Below, piece by piece: positions 48,501-60,500 of a stretch of 64,000 nucleotides of DNA. The notes under the pieces were generated by a model. The model was not told where the DNA came from and searched no databases. It saw nothing but the letters and a program-made list of their open reading frames with translations. The first letter of the stretch is position 1. Each line of letters opens with the position of its first letter. Location of the stretch: positions 14,856,784 to 14,920,783 of the forward strand of contig OX381706.1 of the NCBI GenBank assembly GCA_947462335.1, in the 5' to 3' direction. The translations under genes were made by a program, and so were the position numbers. The DNA is from Harmothoe impar (taxonomy: Eukaryota > Annelida > Polychaeta > Phyllodocida > Polynoidae).

Positions 48501-51500
48501 ATTCTCTTTACACCTGACATTCGGAGAGGTTACATTCCGTTCCCTCTTCGCCACAGAGGGGACAGCCCTTCTCTTCCTGTCTACACCTGCCGAGACATTC
48601 TTTGCTTTCTCCGAATTTTTTGGAGATGGTTTAATTTGCACCGTTTCTTTCTTCACTTTCCTGGGCCTACCTGGACCCCTCTTCTCGATTACTCTGCCTA
48701 ACTCCCTTTTCATCTCCTCTTTCTCTTCTTGCCCCATCTCAAACATTTTGGTGCAGTACTCTCTCCCCTTCCATGGTTTCAACCGGGCCACATTCGATTT
48801 CTGATTCCTCCCGAAGGTATCTCTCATCAAGACTGTATCATCACTTATTCTCTGGGTAATCCTCCACGGACCATCCCAATTGTCTCTCAGCTTGATGCCA
48901 ACCAGAGGTTCGTGGTATCTCGCTACTAAGTCCCCTACCGCAAACGGCCGAACCTTTAGATTGGTATCATAGCCCACTTTCTGCCACTTAGCTGTCTTTC
49001 CCAACTCCTTTCGTACTAATTCATAAGCCTTTCTGAATTGTTCCTTCAACGCTTCCACAAATATGATCTGACACGGGACATCCGGGTTCATTCCAACTAC
49101 TCCGAACACCAGGTCCGCGGGCATAATCAGATCTTCTCCGAATACTAACAGATTCGGAGAGCAGTTCGTACTCGCATGTACCGTGCTATTATAAGCATGG
49201 CAAACAAAGTCACATTGCTCATCCCAATCATCCATCTCCTGATTTACCCAACTCTTCAGGACCTGTATTAGGGTACGATTGAATCTTTCCACCTGACCAT
49301 CACTCTGTGGTTGATACGGATTGGTTCGGGTCTTGCAAATGGCCAATTGATGACACATTTCCTGCCATGGATTCGATTCGAACTCTCTCCCTTGGTCGCT
49401 ATGCAACATCAGAGGCACTCCCAAATACAGGATCCATCCCTTCACCAACATTCTCGCACAAGTTGCCGCTTTGTGATCCTTCATCGGAAATACTTTCGTA
49501 TATTTCGTATAGTAATCCGTTACTACCATCATACATGTATTTCCTTCCGGAGTTGTCACAAATCCTGTTATTATAGCCACTGCCACCCTTGCGAACCTTA
49601 CTCCAAACAATTCCTGGGTTAAGGGCATTTTTCCCAGCCCAGGCCCCGGCTTACTCGTACAACATCTCGAACAAGTGTCTATCCATCTTAACAGATCCGT
49701 ACTCATACCTGGCCAGTAATACATTCTAGCCAGCCGTTCCAGGGACCTTTTTCTTCCAAAATGGCCACTAGTTCGATGCCCATGACAAAAGAACATTATT
49801 ATCTGTCTCGATTTATTCCCCAATATTTTCCACCTATAAATCAATCCATTCACAACCTCTAACTCCGTCCATTGAGCTATTAGTCGCCTCATCTCCCTGT
49901 TTTCCAGCGATATCGCTGGGCGAGTTGGGACCCTTCCTTCTTGAAGTAACATCTTCAGACGGCTTCCGGACTCCCGCCAATACGGCGTTATGCTTCCCAC
50001 AATCATCACATCCGTCATTCTGACACTTTTTCACTGAGATACGCGACAACGCATCAGCGTTCACATGCTTAGCCCCCTTTCTATGCTGAATTTGGCTGTG
50101 GTCCAGTCCGAACTCGGATAGGTGTGCTAACCACCGCCCTATCATACCTTCCGCATCTTTAAAATTCAATAACCACCGCAGGGAGGAATGATCCGTACGT
50201 AACGTAAAATCAGATCCCCACAAGAAGTGTTTATATTTCTTTGTATACACTACCACTGCCAATAATTCTCTTTTCGTCGTACAATAATTTCTTTGCGCTT
50301 TACTCATTGTATTGCTTGCGAATGCTATAGGAACTTCCTTCCCCTCTTGGACCTGAGACAAAGCCGCCCCTATGCTGTCATTGCTTGCATCAGTGTCTAA
50401 TATGAAATGTTCATCCGCAGTGGGGTATCTCAACACAGGTGTTTCCACGAACAGCCGTTTAATCATTTCGAATGATTCCCCTTGTTCTTTCCCCCACGGG
50501 AACTTTTCCTTACGCCTCCCCGGGGTCCAGCGGACAGACATTGTATAGGATAACTTATCCGGGAATATCCCGGTAAGAAATCTCGATAATAAGAACAAAA
50601 CCCTAAAAATGATCTCACTTCTTTCGGCCCCCTGGGAATGCTCCAATCCGTAACCGTCTTAACTTTCTCCGGATCAGCCTTCACCCCTTCCGTAGAGATG
50701 ATCTGTCCTAGATAGTTAATACTTTTCTGAAACATATTGCACTTTTTAGGCTTCAGCTTCAATCCATTAGTGATTATCCGCTGCAACACCAACTTCAGGT
50801 TTCCCAGGCATTCATCAAATGTCTTCCCGAATATTATCACATCATCCAGATACACCAGACATTTCTTCCATAACAAGTCACTCAGTAAGGTTTCCATCAT
50901 TGCTTCGAACGTGGCCGGAGCATTACATAGTCCGAATGGCATCATGTTATAATGGTACAAAACCCTACATGGCTCGAAAATGCCGTCTTCTCCTTGTCCT
51001 CCTCTCTCATTCCCACCTGCCAATAGCCAGACTGCAAATCAATCGTACAAAACCATTCATTTCCTCCGAGGGAATCAATGGTCTCATCTATCCGGGGGAG
51101 CGGATACGAATTCTTCTTAGTCAGGCCATTCAGCTTCCGGTAGTCTATACAGAATCGGATACTCCCATCCTTCTTGGTTACCATACATACAGGACTACTC
51201 CAAGGACTGGTGCTGGGGGTTATCACCCCCTCTGCCAACATCTTCGCAATCTCTTCTTCCGCTACCACTTTCTTTGCCAGCGGAAGACGTCGATATGGTA
51301 TCTTTACTGGATTTGCCCCTTCCGTGTTGATTGAGTGTAGGACTCGATCCGGGCCGCGCAAAAGCCGAGCTACACTCCTTCAACATGTCTCTCAAGGCAT
51401 TCCTCTGTCCATCTGTCTCTACTCCAGCCTTTTCTATTAATGTTGCCAATCCTTCCTCCATCCCTTCACTATTCGGGACTAGTCCGTTTCCTTTCTCAAA

Positions 51501-54500
51501 GCTACTGGTGACCGCCTCTGTGGATATCACTTCTCCCGCTACAGTGCCTTTTTCTAAGTAGACGGTTTTCGAGCCCGGGTTCGTTATGGGGGCTACTCCC
51601 CACGCTATATTCCCTATCAGGGTGTCGGCCGATTCCAATCCCTTTTTTCCCAACACCGTCACATTAGGTTTGAAAACCCCCGGAACGCCCCTCTTCATCC
51701 TACTGGAGGCTATCAAGACATCACATGCCATTCCGGGAGGTATTTTTACCGTCTGTAACACACTCGCTACACCACTAACTTCACGTGCCAGGCATTGTTT
51801 CCTGTCTTTATAAGGATGAGTTAATTTCAACACTCCACTGACGGTATCCAATTTCGCCCCATATAAGGAAGCGAAATCCATCCCTATGATCCCGTCGTCC
51901 TCAATCCCAGCAACGGTTGGGGAAATGATATATTCCCTACCGCCCACCAAGATAACCATACAAGTCCTATCAAACGTTCGTATCTTGCTCCCGTCAGCCG
52001 CACATGCATTTACCCTCGTTGTGAGGTCATTATCCATGTTTGACACCAGATCGAAGAATCTCTTTGACATAGCGGAGTGGCTAGCTCCGGTATCCAATAA
52101 AAATTCCCCCATTCTGCCGTTTACAGATACGGACACATACCATCTCTTTCCTCCCATCATCGAGGGATTACTTGCGAACCGTTTGATGTCGTCTGTCATG
52201 TCAAAATCGAATCCGAATCCTTTCAAATAATCCAGACACGGATGACCTTGGGGAAGGCGGACCCCCCCGATCCTGGATAGTTCCTCTATCCAACCTTCCT
52301 CTTTATTGGTGATCGGTTTCCCTTCTTTGCTCTCCCTGGCAATTGTCTCACCAATACCCCCAGCCCCATATGTTTTCAACTCATTAGCATTTCCCATGCT
52401 GCTGGGCGGATACATTACAGACTCCTCAATCGCGTTCATATGGATTGTACCCTGGCATACTCTATTCAGGGTCGTTTGTTTGCCTTCACGGACAACCCCC
52501 TCTAATTTTCCGTCTCCTCTCTCTTTCGTTCTCTCCAAACAGGTTTATCCGCCGTACATTCGGCTGCGAAATGTCCGGTCTCCTGACATCTGAAACACTT
52601 CACCGTTGCCCTATCCAGCTTCGGTCGTTTCTGATAGTCCAACAATCCTTTCATTTCTTCCATCATGGCCATCAGCCACTTTTCGTTCTCGGATGACTCT
52701 ACCACCAGGGGTATAGGGACAGTTTTAGAGCTCCCCTCCACTAGCTTCTCCTTCTCAGGTGGCTTACTAGCGTTCTTCTTCCATCGATTCTTTCTATCCT
52801 TCTTGTCGCCCCCGATGGCCGCGATTCTTTCTTCATCCGAACTATCATTCGAATCACTCTCTTCGGTAGTGGCCGCATGTGCGGACGCCACTCTTTGGTT
52901 GGGCACGAACCCAGCAAGTAGTCGTTTCTTCTTCTCATGCTGATCAATAGCCAAAAAGAAGTCTACCATTGATGAACCTCGTCCCCATTCCTTCTGTAAG
53001 AGTTCAGCATGGGACGGATCCCTCAGTCCTTTGATGAAGTGTGTGAATAGTTCATCTAAGAAATATTCGTCGTCACGCCTCCAATAAGGCCGAGCCTTTT
53101 GCAACAACCTTTGAAGTTCCAGACCGAACACTTTCGGAGACTCCTTTGGTTTTTGTGTCCGTACCTGGAACTCCGACCAAGGATCATTCGCCGACAACAC
53201 ACCAAAGATATGTGTGGCTGCTGCCACCAATTGGTCATAATCTCCGGATTCTCCATACGTCCCCCGCCAATCATCTACCGCTATTCGTCCCGGACCTTCA
53301 CTCAACCATTTAATGAGGGGACCCAAGGAAGCCTCCTTGTCCCACCCATGGTAACGGTTGTCGTTACAGAAGTCTTGGTAGCTTTCCTTCCAATTCTCCC
53401 CATTAAAGCGCCGGGGAGTACGAACAGGCTTCCGGGCACTGTTATGACTCCATACCAGCCGATCCGATTGCCTCCGGCTCCATTCCATAATTTCAGACTC
53501 ATCCTCCCGAGTCCGACTGCAACAGTCTATCCCCATCCCTTGTATACAAGGATCGGATTCTACTATCGCAGCAACCCTCGGGCCCATGGATGATCGTTTT
53601 GTCAACTTCCGTGGGGCAGGGACCGGTCTTGGAGTCCCTCCCCTCGGATTTGGACCGGTTCGTTCAGGGCTAGGTGGGTAGCCTCCATATGAGCCAGGGT
53701 TCGGAACAGAACCCGCTCCTCCTCCAGGGTTCGGAACAGTACCCGCTCCTCCGGGGTTGGACCCTGGGTTCGGAACACCACCCGATCCCCCGCTCGGAAT
53801 CGATCCTCCTCCTTCATAATAGGACTGTCGCCCTTCATTCGATCCGGCTCCGGGTAAGGGTGCCCTGTACTGGTAGGTTATGTTATATATCGGTGGGGGC
53901 GGTACCGTATAATTATGTCCTGCCAGAGTATCATCCGCGAAGGGATGCAGGGAGCCGTAGCTATGATTCATTCGTTTGGGTGGGACCTCGCTCGTAAGAT
54001 CATGGGTACTAGAGATCTCTTTCTCCTCCGTCCCCCCATATGTCACTTTTCGGTCTGCCTCATTTGGGGCAGTTCTCCCTCGGTTTCGTGCATACTTTCC
54101 GTCCGAAACGGTACCCCGTGTTTCCAGCGTATCCTCGGGTTTCAATATCGGACTAGGGGTGGATGCGACGTGCTTCGGTAGCTCGCGCCTCCCATCCTTC
54201 GTTTATCGGTTACCCGCCTCTTCCTCCCTGCGGGTTTCCTCCATCTGTATCTGATAGGCCAGATAGGTGTCATTTATTTCCTCTTTCTTCTTCTGAATAG
54301 TTTCCAGGTCAGCCTTCATTTCAATTCGGGCTTGTTTCAGAGCCTCCCGTTCTTGCTCGAACTGTTCCCTCAAGGCCTGGCCGGACTTTTCTTCTTTAGA
54401 GAAGTCCGCCTTGATTTTCTTTACTCTCTGGGACTGTCGCTCGATCTCACTTTCGTACGTATCCCGAAGATCACGACTCTTGCGAACCTCTTCCCTATCT

Positions 54501-57500
54501 TTCTGGAGCTGAGCCTGCTCCTCTGTCAAATTGTGCTGTACACACTTAACCTTCTGTTGGACCTTGGCCAGCTGAGAGGTTTCGAGTGCCAACTGTTCAC
54601 TGATATACTTGATTGATTGATTGATTGATTGATTGATTTTTCATTTATTTATCCTGTCAAACAGTGGGGCCAGGCCCCGTTTGCGATCTGCCTGTATTCT
54701 GGCTTTCACCTCTTTCAATTCCTCTGCTTCTTTCTGATTCTGGGCGATTACCCTCGCTTTTTCGTCTGCCAGACGGATCAGATCCTCATTCATGGCTGTA
54801 TACCGATCCCTCATTTCCTCCTCCTCTGCCTTTAACTTTTCGCAGTAGGCATCGTAGTCAGGGATCTGTCGGCCTCTTCTGGACAGGTCTCTCTCCATGT
54901 GTCCGAGGTTCGGTTCGGAGGGGAGCATGTCTGCCCATGGGTTTCCTCTGAACGGATTGGTGTTCGGAATCGTTCTTATGGGTGTGTACTCTCCCGGAGT
55001 TCAGAAAATCAGACTCCTCTTCCGGGATCCTTTCTTGTCCGGGGTATGCATCTGAGCTGCCACATTCCAGACTTCGTTTATTTGGACTACTGTAAGATCC
55101 AGTTCCCCATCCTCCAGGTCAGGCCTGGATCCTTCCTCCCCCCCTTTCCTTGACTGAGCCTCTGCCAGGGTCAGTCCGCTATCTCTTTCATGAAAATCCT
55201 GGTCACGGCACCAGTGTTGAGTTCGTCTCTATGTAATTCGATTAAATAAGGACTCGAACTGCAGTTTTCATGTAGAGATGCAAGTAAAAGGGTTTTATTA
55301 GGACCTTACCCTGTACAGTAATTCTAATCGTTCGTGCTTGGTTCTTTCAGATGTATATGTTTCTTTCGTTATGCTATGACACAGTCAGAGACCTGAGAAG
55401 GTCTGCCAGAGCAAGGGGGTGAGGACAGCTTATATACTGTCCGCTTCCGGTAGGGGTGCCCCCTGGCTCTGGCTGCTCGAACTACCTCGTAGGAGTTCGA
55501 TAGCTTACAATATTAGTGTCCCTACACTTGTGTAATTTCTTGTTATTTGCACAAGAGAAACTCGGGAAATACACATCCCTATTAAACAAAGTCACCAGGA
55601 ATGTTCACTATTCTTGAGAATCTTCCACGTTTATCTTGTGTATACAGCTTGTGATTTTCTCGAAAAATACACAATTCCGTATTCCACCTAATAAGCGCCC
55701 TCCCCCTAATAAGCGCCCCCCCCCCCTTTTTTTCAAATTTGTTCAAGATGTTTGTCTGATTTTGTCACTGTTTTTCACACCTTGTGTGACATGAAACACT
55801 TCACACCTGTCCAGGTGTTAAGGCCAAGCCAGGTGTGAAGGCATAGGGATGAGTAGAAGCACTGTAGAGCCTACTGAGGCGGTCAAGTAGTCTGTATAAT
55901 ACAGCAATGGGGGGCGCTTATTAGAATGGATATTTGGGGCTGATTTTTCAACTCAAAATAATTTTCTAAGCGCCCAGGGCGCTTATTACGTTGAATACCG
56001 TATATTAATTTGTGTCATTCTGTTTGGAGGGATATTATGGACTCAACAACAATTCACTATGGTCAGTGTCATCATGTCATGATCTCAAAGAATCAGCATG
56101 ATGTAGCAATAAAAACACTGGCAAGTTAGAGGTTTTTTTAGAGTTTAGATTTTTTTATTTGGCAATAATAAATCACAGACGAGGGGCATTTCTCAATTAA
56201 AGCCAAAAATATTTACAGTATTATACGCAATCATAAATATGTCATGTTGCATCAAGCGAGCAATGCTCAGTGTTTTAGCTCATCTCATCATGACGGCAAG
56301 TCTTTGAGTTACTTGTCTGGACGGGATTGGTTCATCATGTGGAAATATGTTGTGCCCTTTAAAACTGAGATAGATCTGACACTCATAATTGTGCATATGC
56401 TTACCAGACATGTGTAGAATGTGGATATGGCACCCAAGAGTAATAAAGAAGTCCATATTGGCACATCAGACACTGAAATATATGTAACAATAGTTGATTC
56501 ATAGACACTGCACTGAAGAGAAAAGGGTTAAACAAATTGCTTTCCCATACCTACTTAGTTCCTGGTATGTCCGAATCAAGGTGCCAATCTTTCACAGGGC
56601 CATTATAGACATTGGGCCATTCACTATAGGGCCTACTGTCAATATAGGGCTTCTGATCCATGTACTGGTTTACTCAGGTACCAACAGACCAGCTATGGGT
56701 GATCTACGTTATATGTACCCTAGTATATTTTGAAATAACTAAAAGCTTGAAAAAATACTTAATTTAAGTAAATCATTTCCTTTTCTATTGTTTTCTGTCG
56801 ATGTATCAGTACCGAATTTATCATTACTCACCCAGGTTTATCACACAGTATCAGCCCATAACAATGCACTACAATGAGGATGATGAATCATACCCATTTT
56901 TACACCAGATTCAACACATTAAGTCATATTACATGTATACTCATACTGTAATCCATGAAAAGCACCGGTACCACCCGCTACTTTAAGCTCTACTTTACTG
57001 TACTGGTATCAGCATTGTCTGGTAAACGTATTTGCCTATACTTGTTCCTACTGGTACCAGTGCATCATCTTACGTGATATACTTGAAGTATACATGATGA
57101 TCATATATGCGACATATGCACTGGGTCATATCATGTTTTCGTTGGATGTTAACAGCTTTATACTGGTCTTTGCGAAAAACCTTTTCATCCCACAGGACAT
57201 TTGGTCCTGCAGATTTTCAATGTTGCAGGACCGTCTACATGTTTGAAGGATCAGATAGCAACATATTTGATGATATATGCATTTTTAACTATAAAATAGT
57301 ATTGTGCATTATATTTGTAATCAGGATAAATGCTTTTGTTTTCCACAGTATAATAAACATATATCAGATTTAGAAACCCACTAAATTATTTTAGTTCAGA
57401 AAAGCCTGACATGTGACTGGACATTCAGTCCTGCTACACTTGTCAATCTGCTGTACCGGTGACATTTTAGCAGGACATTCCCACTGTCCTGCATGTTTCT

Positions 57501-60500
57501 GCAAAGACTGTTATACCATGGTGCAATAAAGATATTTCAAACTAAAATGTTTCACACTACATCTCAGACTTACCTGTTCCAAGGAATATTGCTGGTCCAA
57601 CAATTACGATAGCAGAACTGATGATCTGAAATTGTTATTTATCAAGGTATTGTGGGAAACTTTTGAAAACAAAGCATCTTGGCTTGTCATGTTTAAAGCG
57701 ATCAGTGATGACAAAGTGGAGCCGCATTTCTTTATAATTATGCAATACAGCAGCCCCATTAATTTAACCAAGGGACTCTGTATTCTGCCAGCCCATTGAA
57801 AAACCCATGGCCGTTTTTAATGGCCCTTTGACATCATCAAAACGGCGGTTTGTTAACCTTTGATCAGCCTAGAAAAAAGCTATATTGGGCCCTCCCCCGT
57901 CCTAATTGAAAAACATAAAAAATTAACACTTGTAAATATTCCACTCGGCCTGAGGCCTCGTGGAATACAGCCCAGTATCTGTATAAATCATTCCTGCACA
58001 GCTAAGACCAAAAAAGAATCTGTCTGAAGCAACTTCAGATTCTGTCCACCCAAATTTTTTTGACCTAGTTGCCTAAGGCCAAAAAAGGTGTGTTTCAGGT
58101 TACATAGTCGGAAAATCTAGGGTAGGTAGGTCGGATTTGTTTTGTATTTTTAATTACTTTTTTTACTTTGGCCTGAAAAGTAGCCAAAAACTGACTCGCA
58201 AACTTCAGCGCCAACTTGCTGACAACAGCATCTTTGTTGTGGACTATCAAATCAACTCTGGAAAACTATTTCAAAATTGGATAATAATCTCCAAAGTCTG
58301 CCTTTTTTTGCTAGGTAGGGTCAAAAATTGACTCACAAACTTCAGGGCTGATGCGCCGAGAACAGCGTTGACTCATGGATTATCAAATTGACTCTGAAAT
58401 AGCCCAAAAATTACTTGAAATATAAATTCTTTTTCAAAATTGGATAAAGGTTTCTAGGGTCGGCTCTGTATTGTAAGGTAGGGTCGGGTAATCTTAAACA
58501 CACCTCTTATTTTACCTGAAAAGCACTCATATTTTGGCCTAATTTGTGGCTCATAATGAAGCATATGCTGCGTAAGTATCGTTTAACTGTTGGAGCTACA
58601 GTTGTGCATCATGACGATCTTTCAGGATTGTACATGTCTAAATTCGTATGGTCGGCATGATGCGTGAATGTAGCACTGGTGAGTTACTCGCCAGGGCTGC
58701 ATTCATGCATCATGATGACCAATGGCATGATGCATTAAGGCATGATGCCATCTCTAAAAAGTTAAAATGGAATAAAGTTGTATGTATCATACTCACGTTA
58801 CTGACAGATTGTAAAAGCGTTCCGGTATATTTCATTGTTTTTGATGAAAACCGATGCAGCAAATACTGAACAATAAAAAACATTTACTGAGATATGTCAG
58901 AGGTTCCCATTTATGTGTCAATTACTATCAGAAACGCTGTATACTGGCTTATCTTGGGCGATTTTAGAATTTTACTTTGCCACTAAAAGAAGTCTTGTTA
59001 GGGGCGGGGGGTTATCATCACTGCCAGACAAACCAAAGCATATTCTTATGGCAAATTTCCACACAACATTGTTCAACGCATTAGTATGGGAATTGGATTT
59101 TAGTTTTGAGAATAAGGGTGATGGGGATACATAAGTCTACTTTCAAGTTTTTATGGCAACTTTTAAAGCTGCTAACTTAGTCTATGAAAAGGCCATCGTT
59201 TAAAAAGTACACACTATCAATTTAGAGGCAAGGTGGATATTGCACCTAATCAAAACTGCATGAACTGATATATTCAAAAATGGTCGCTTGAAGTATTCGC
59301 CTTGTTACATATAGTTTCATGTCATCTAAAGTGAAATAGCATCTTAAAAGAAGAATACCAAAACGTATCTTAAAATCAAAAAGGGAAAGTACTTTTTATC
59401 GTGATGCATATATGGTAACCTTCACTGCATGGCTTTTGTATATAAGTAAAATAAGTATGATGAAAGGAAAACTTTAATTTAGCACAATTAATTTGAGTAA
59501 ATAACACTTAAATCTACCTTAATGCCGTTCTAACCTTGCTGGTACATTAACATGGCATTACTTAAAGCAGCTTGAAATGTTCCTTTAAAACATCTTAAAC
59601 TTGCTTAAATGCAAACATTTATGCAGTGTTTAATTAAACCAATTGAAATTGAAATAGAAGAAAATGACCCACCATATTAACACTATGAGTCTGGGTCTGG
59701 TACATGACTGGTAGAAAGGTATAGGCCGCTATCACTGCTCCAATAGAGGTCCCCACTATGGTAAGCAGGTACTGTACCCCATAGAAATAAGTCTCAGCTG
59801 GGTGGCCTAGTATAGACCCTCCAGACACGTAGGAGACAGACAGGGATAAGGCAACTGGTAGCAGAGATAACCTCTTGTTGCCTATAGAAAACACAGGAGA
59901 CAAAAATGATGACAGAGGATCAGGATGAACTATACGATAATGAAGAAGGGTGGGTGAAGAGGGTAGGGAGGCAAGTTTCTAAACAGTTTCTGTTAACATT
60001 ACCTGTAAAATGTGGCTTCACTGTAAAATAAACTGGGTTTCACTGTACTGGATTACGGACATTCAAACTAAATTTTACATTGCCCCACTGGAGTCATACA
60101 TTGTGATGATCCACCGTAAACTTTTAAATTGATACTTTGTAAATTCAACGGAATATTTTAACAAGACGTAGCTTTACCGTAATTGAATAATCTGTGTTTC
60201 ACCATTCTGGATTACAGATATTCCAAGTAAAATTGGTTGACTATGGTCCACCATGTTATGCCACATAACCACTGTCCACTGGTCATTGATTCGGTGTTAT
60301 CACATCTAATCTCGACCTTGTGGGGCAGTGGTTATATGACATAACCCTGTCCAGGTGTAGGCTATCTAATACCTACCTCTGAGGTATTCCATAGGTGTGC
60401 TTTGTTTTCCTCCTGTAAACGCTGGTACAAGTCCAAGTACAACAAACACAACACACACACCACCAACCACGCCGTAGTCAGCCCACCCAAAGTGTCGCTC

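Larger units (their letters stand above)
41573..55526 (-). mobile_element. Ty3/gypsy LTR retrotransposon with an extra 3' ORF
   Basis: 13,954 bp, about 11.55 kb without the nested DNA transposon. It lies in SLC5 intron 5 in the same orientation as the gene. LTRs have TGTAG...CTACA ends, and CTTG is repeated at both flanks (41569-41572 and 55527-55530; 5 bp, ACTTG, if the last A is shared). Order along the minus strand: 5' LTR, PBS, gag, protease, RT, RNase H, integrase (Ty3/gypsy order), then a CpG-rich block, a roughly 970-codon third ORF, PPT and 3' LTR. I see only four differences between the two 312-bp LTRs, so insertion was recent. gag has three in-frame stops and pol changes frame four times. 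Confidence 0.95.
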
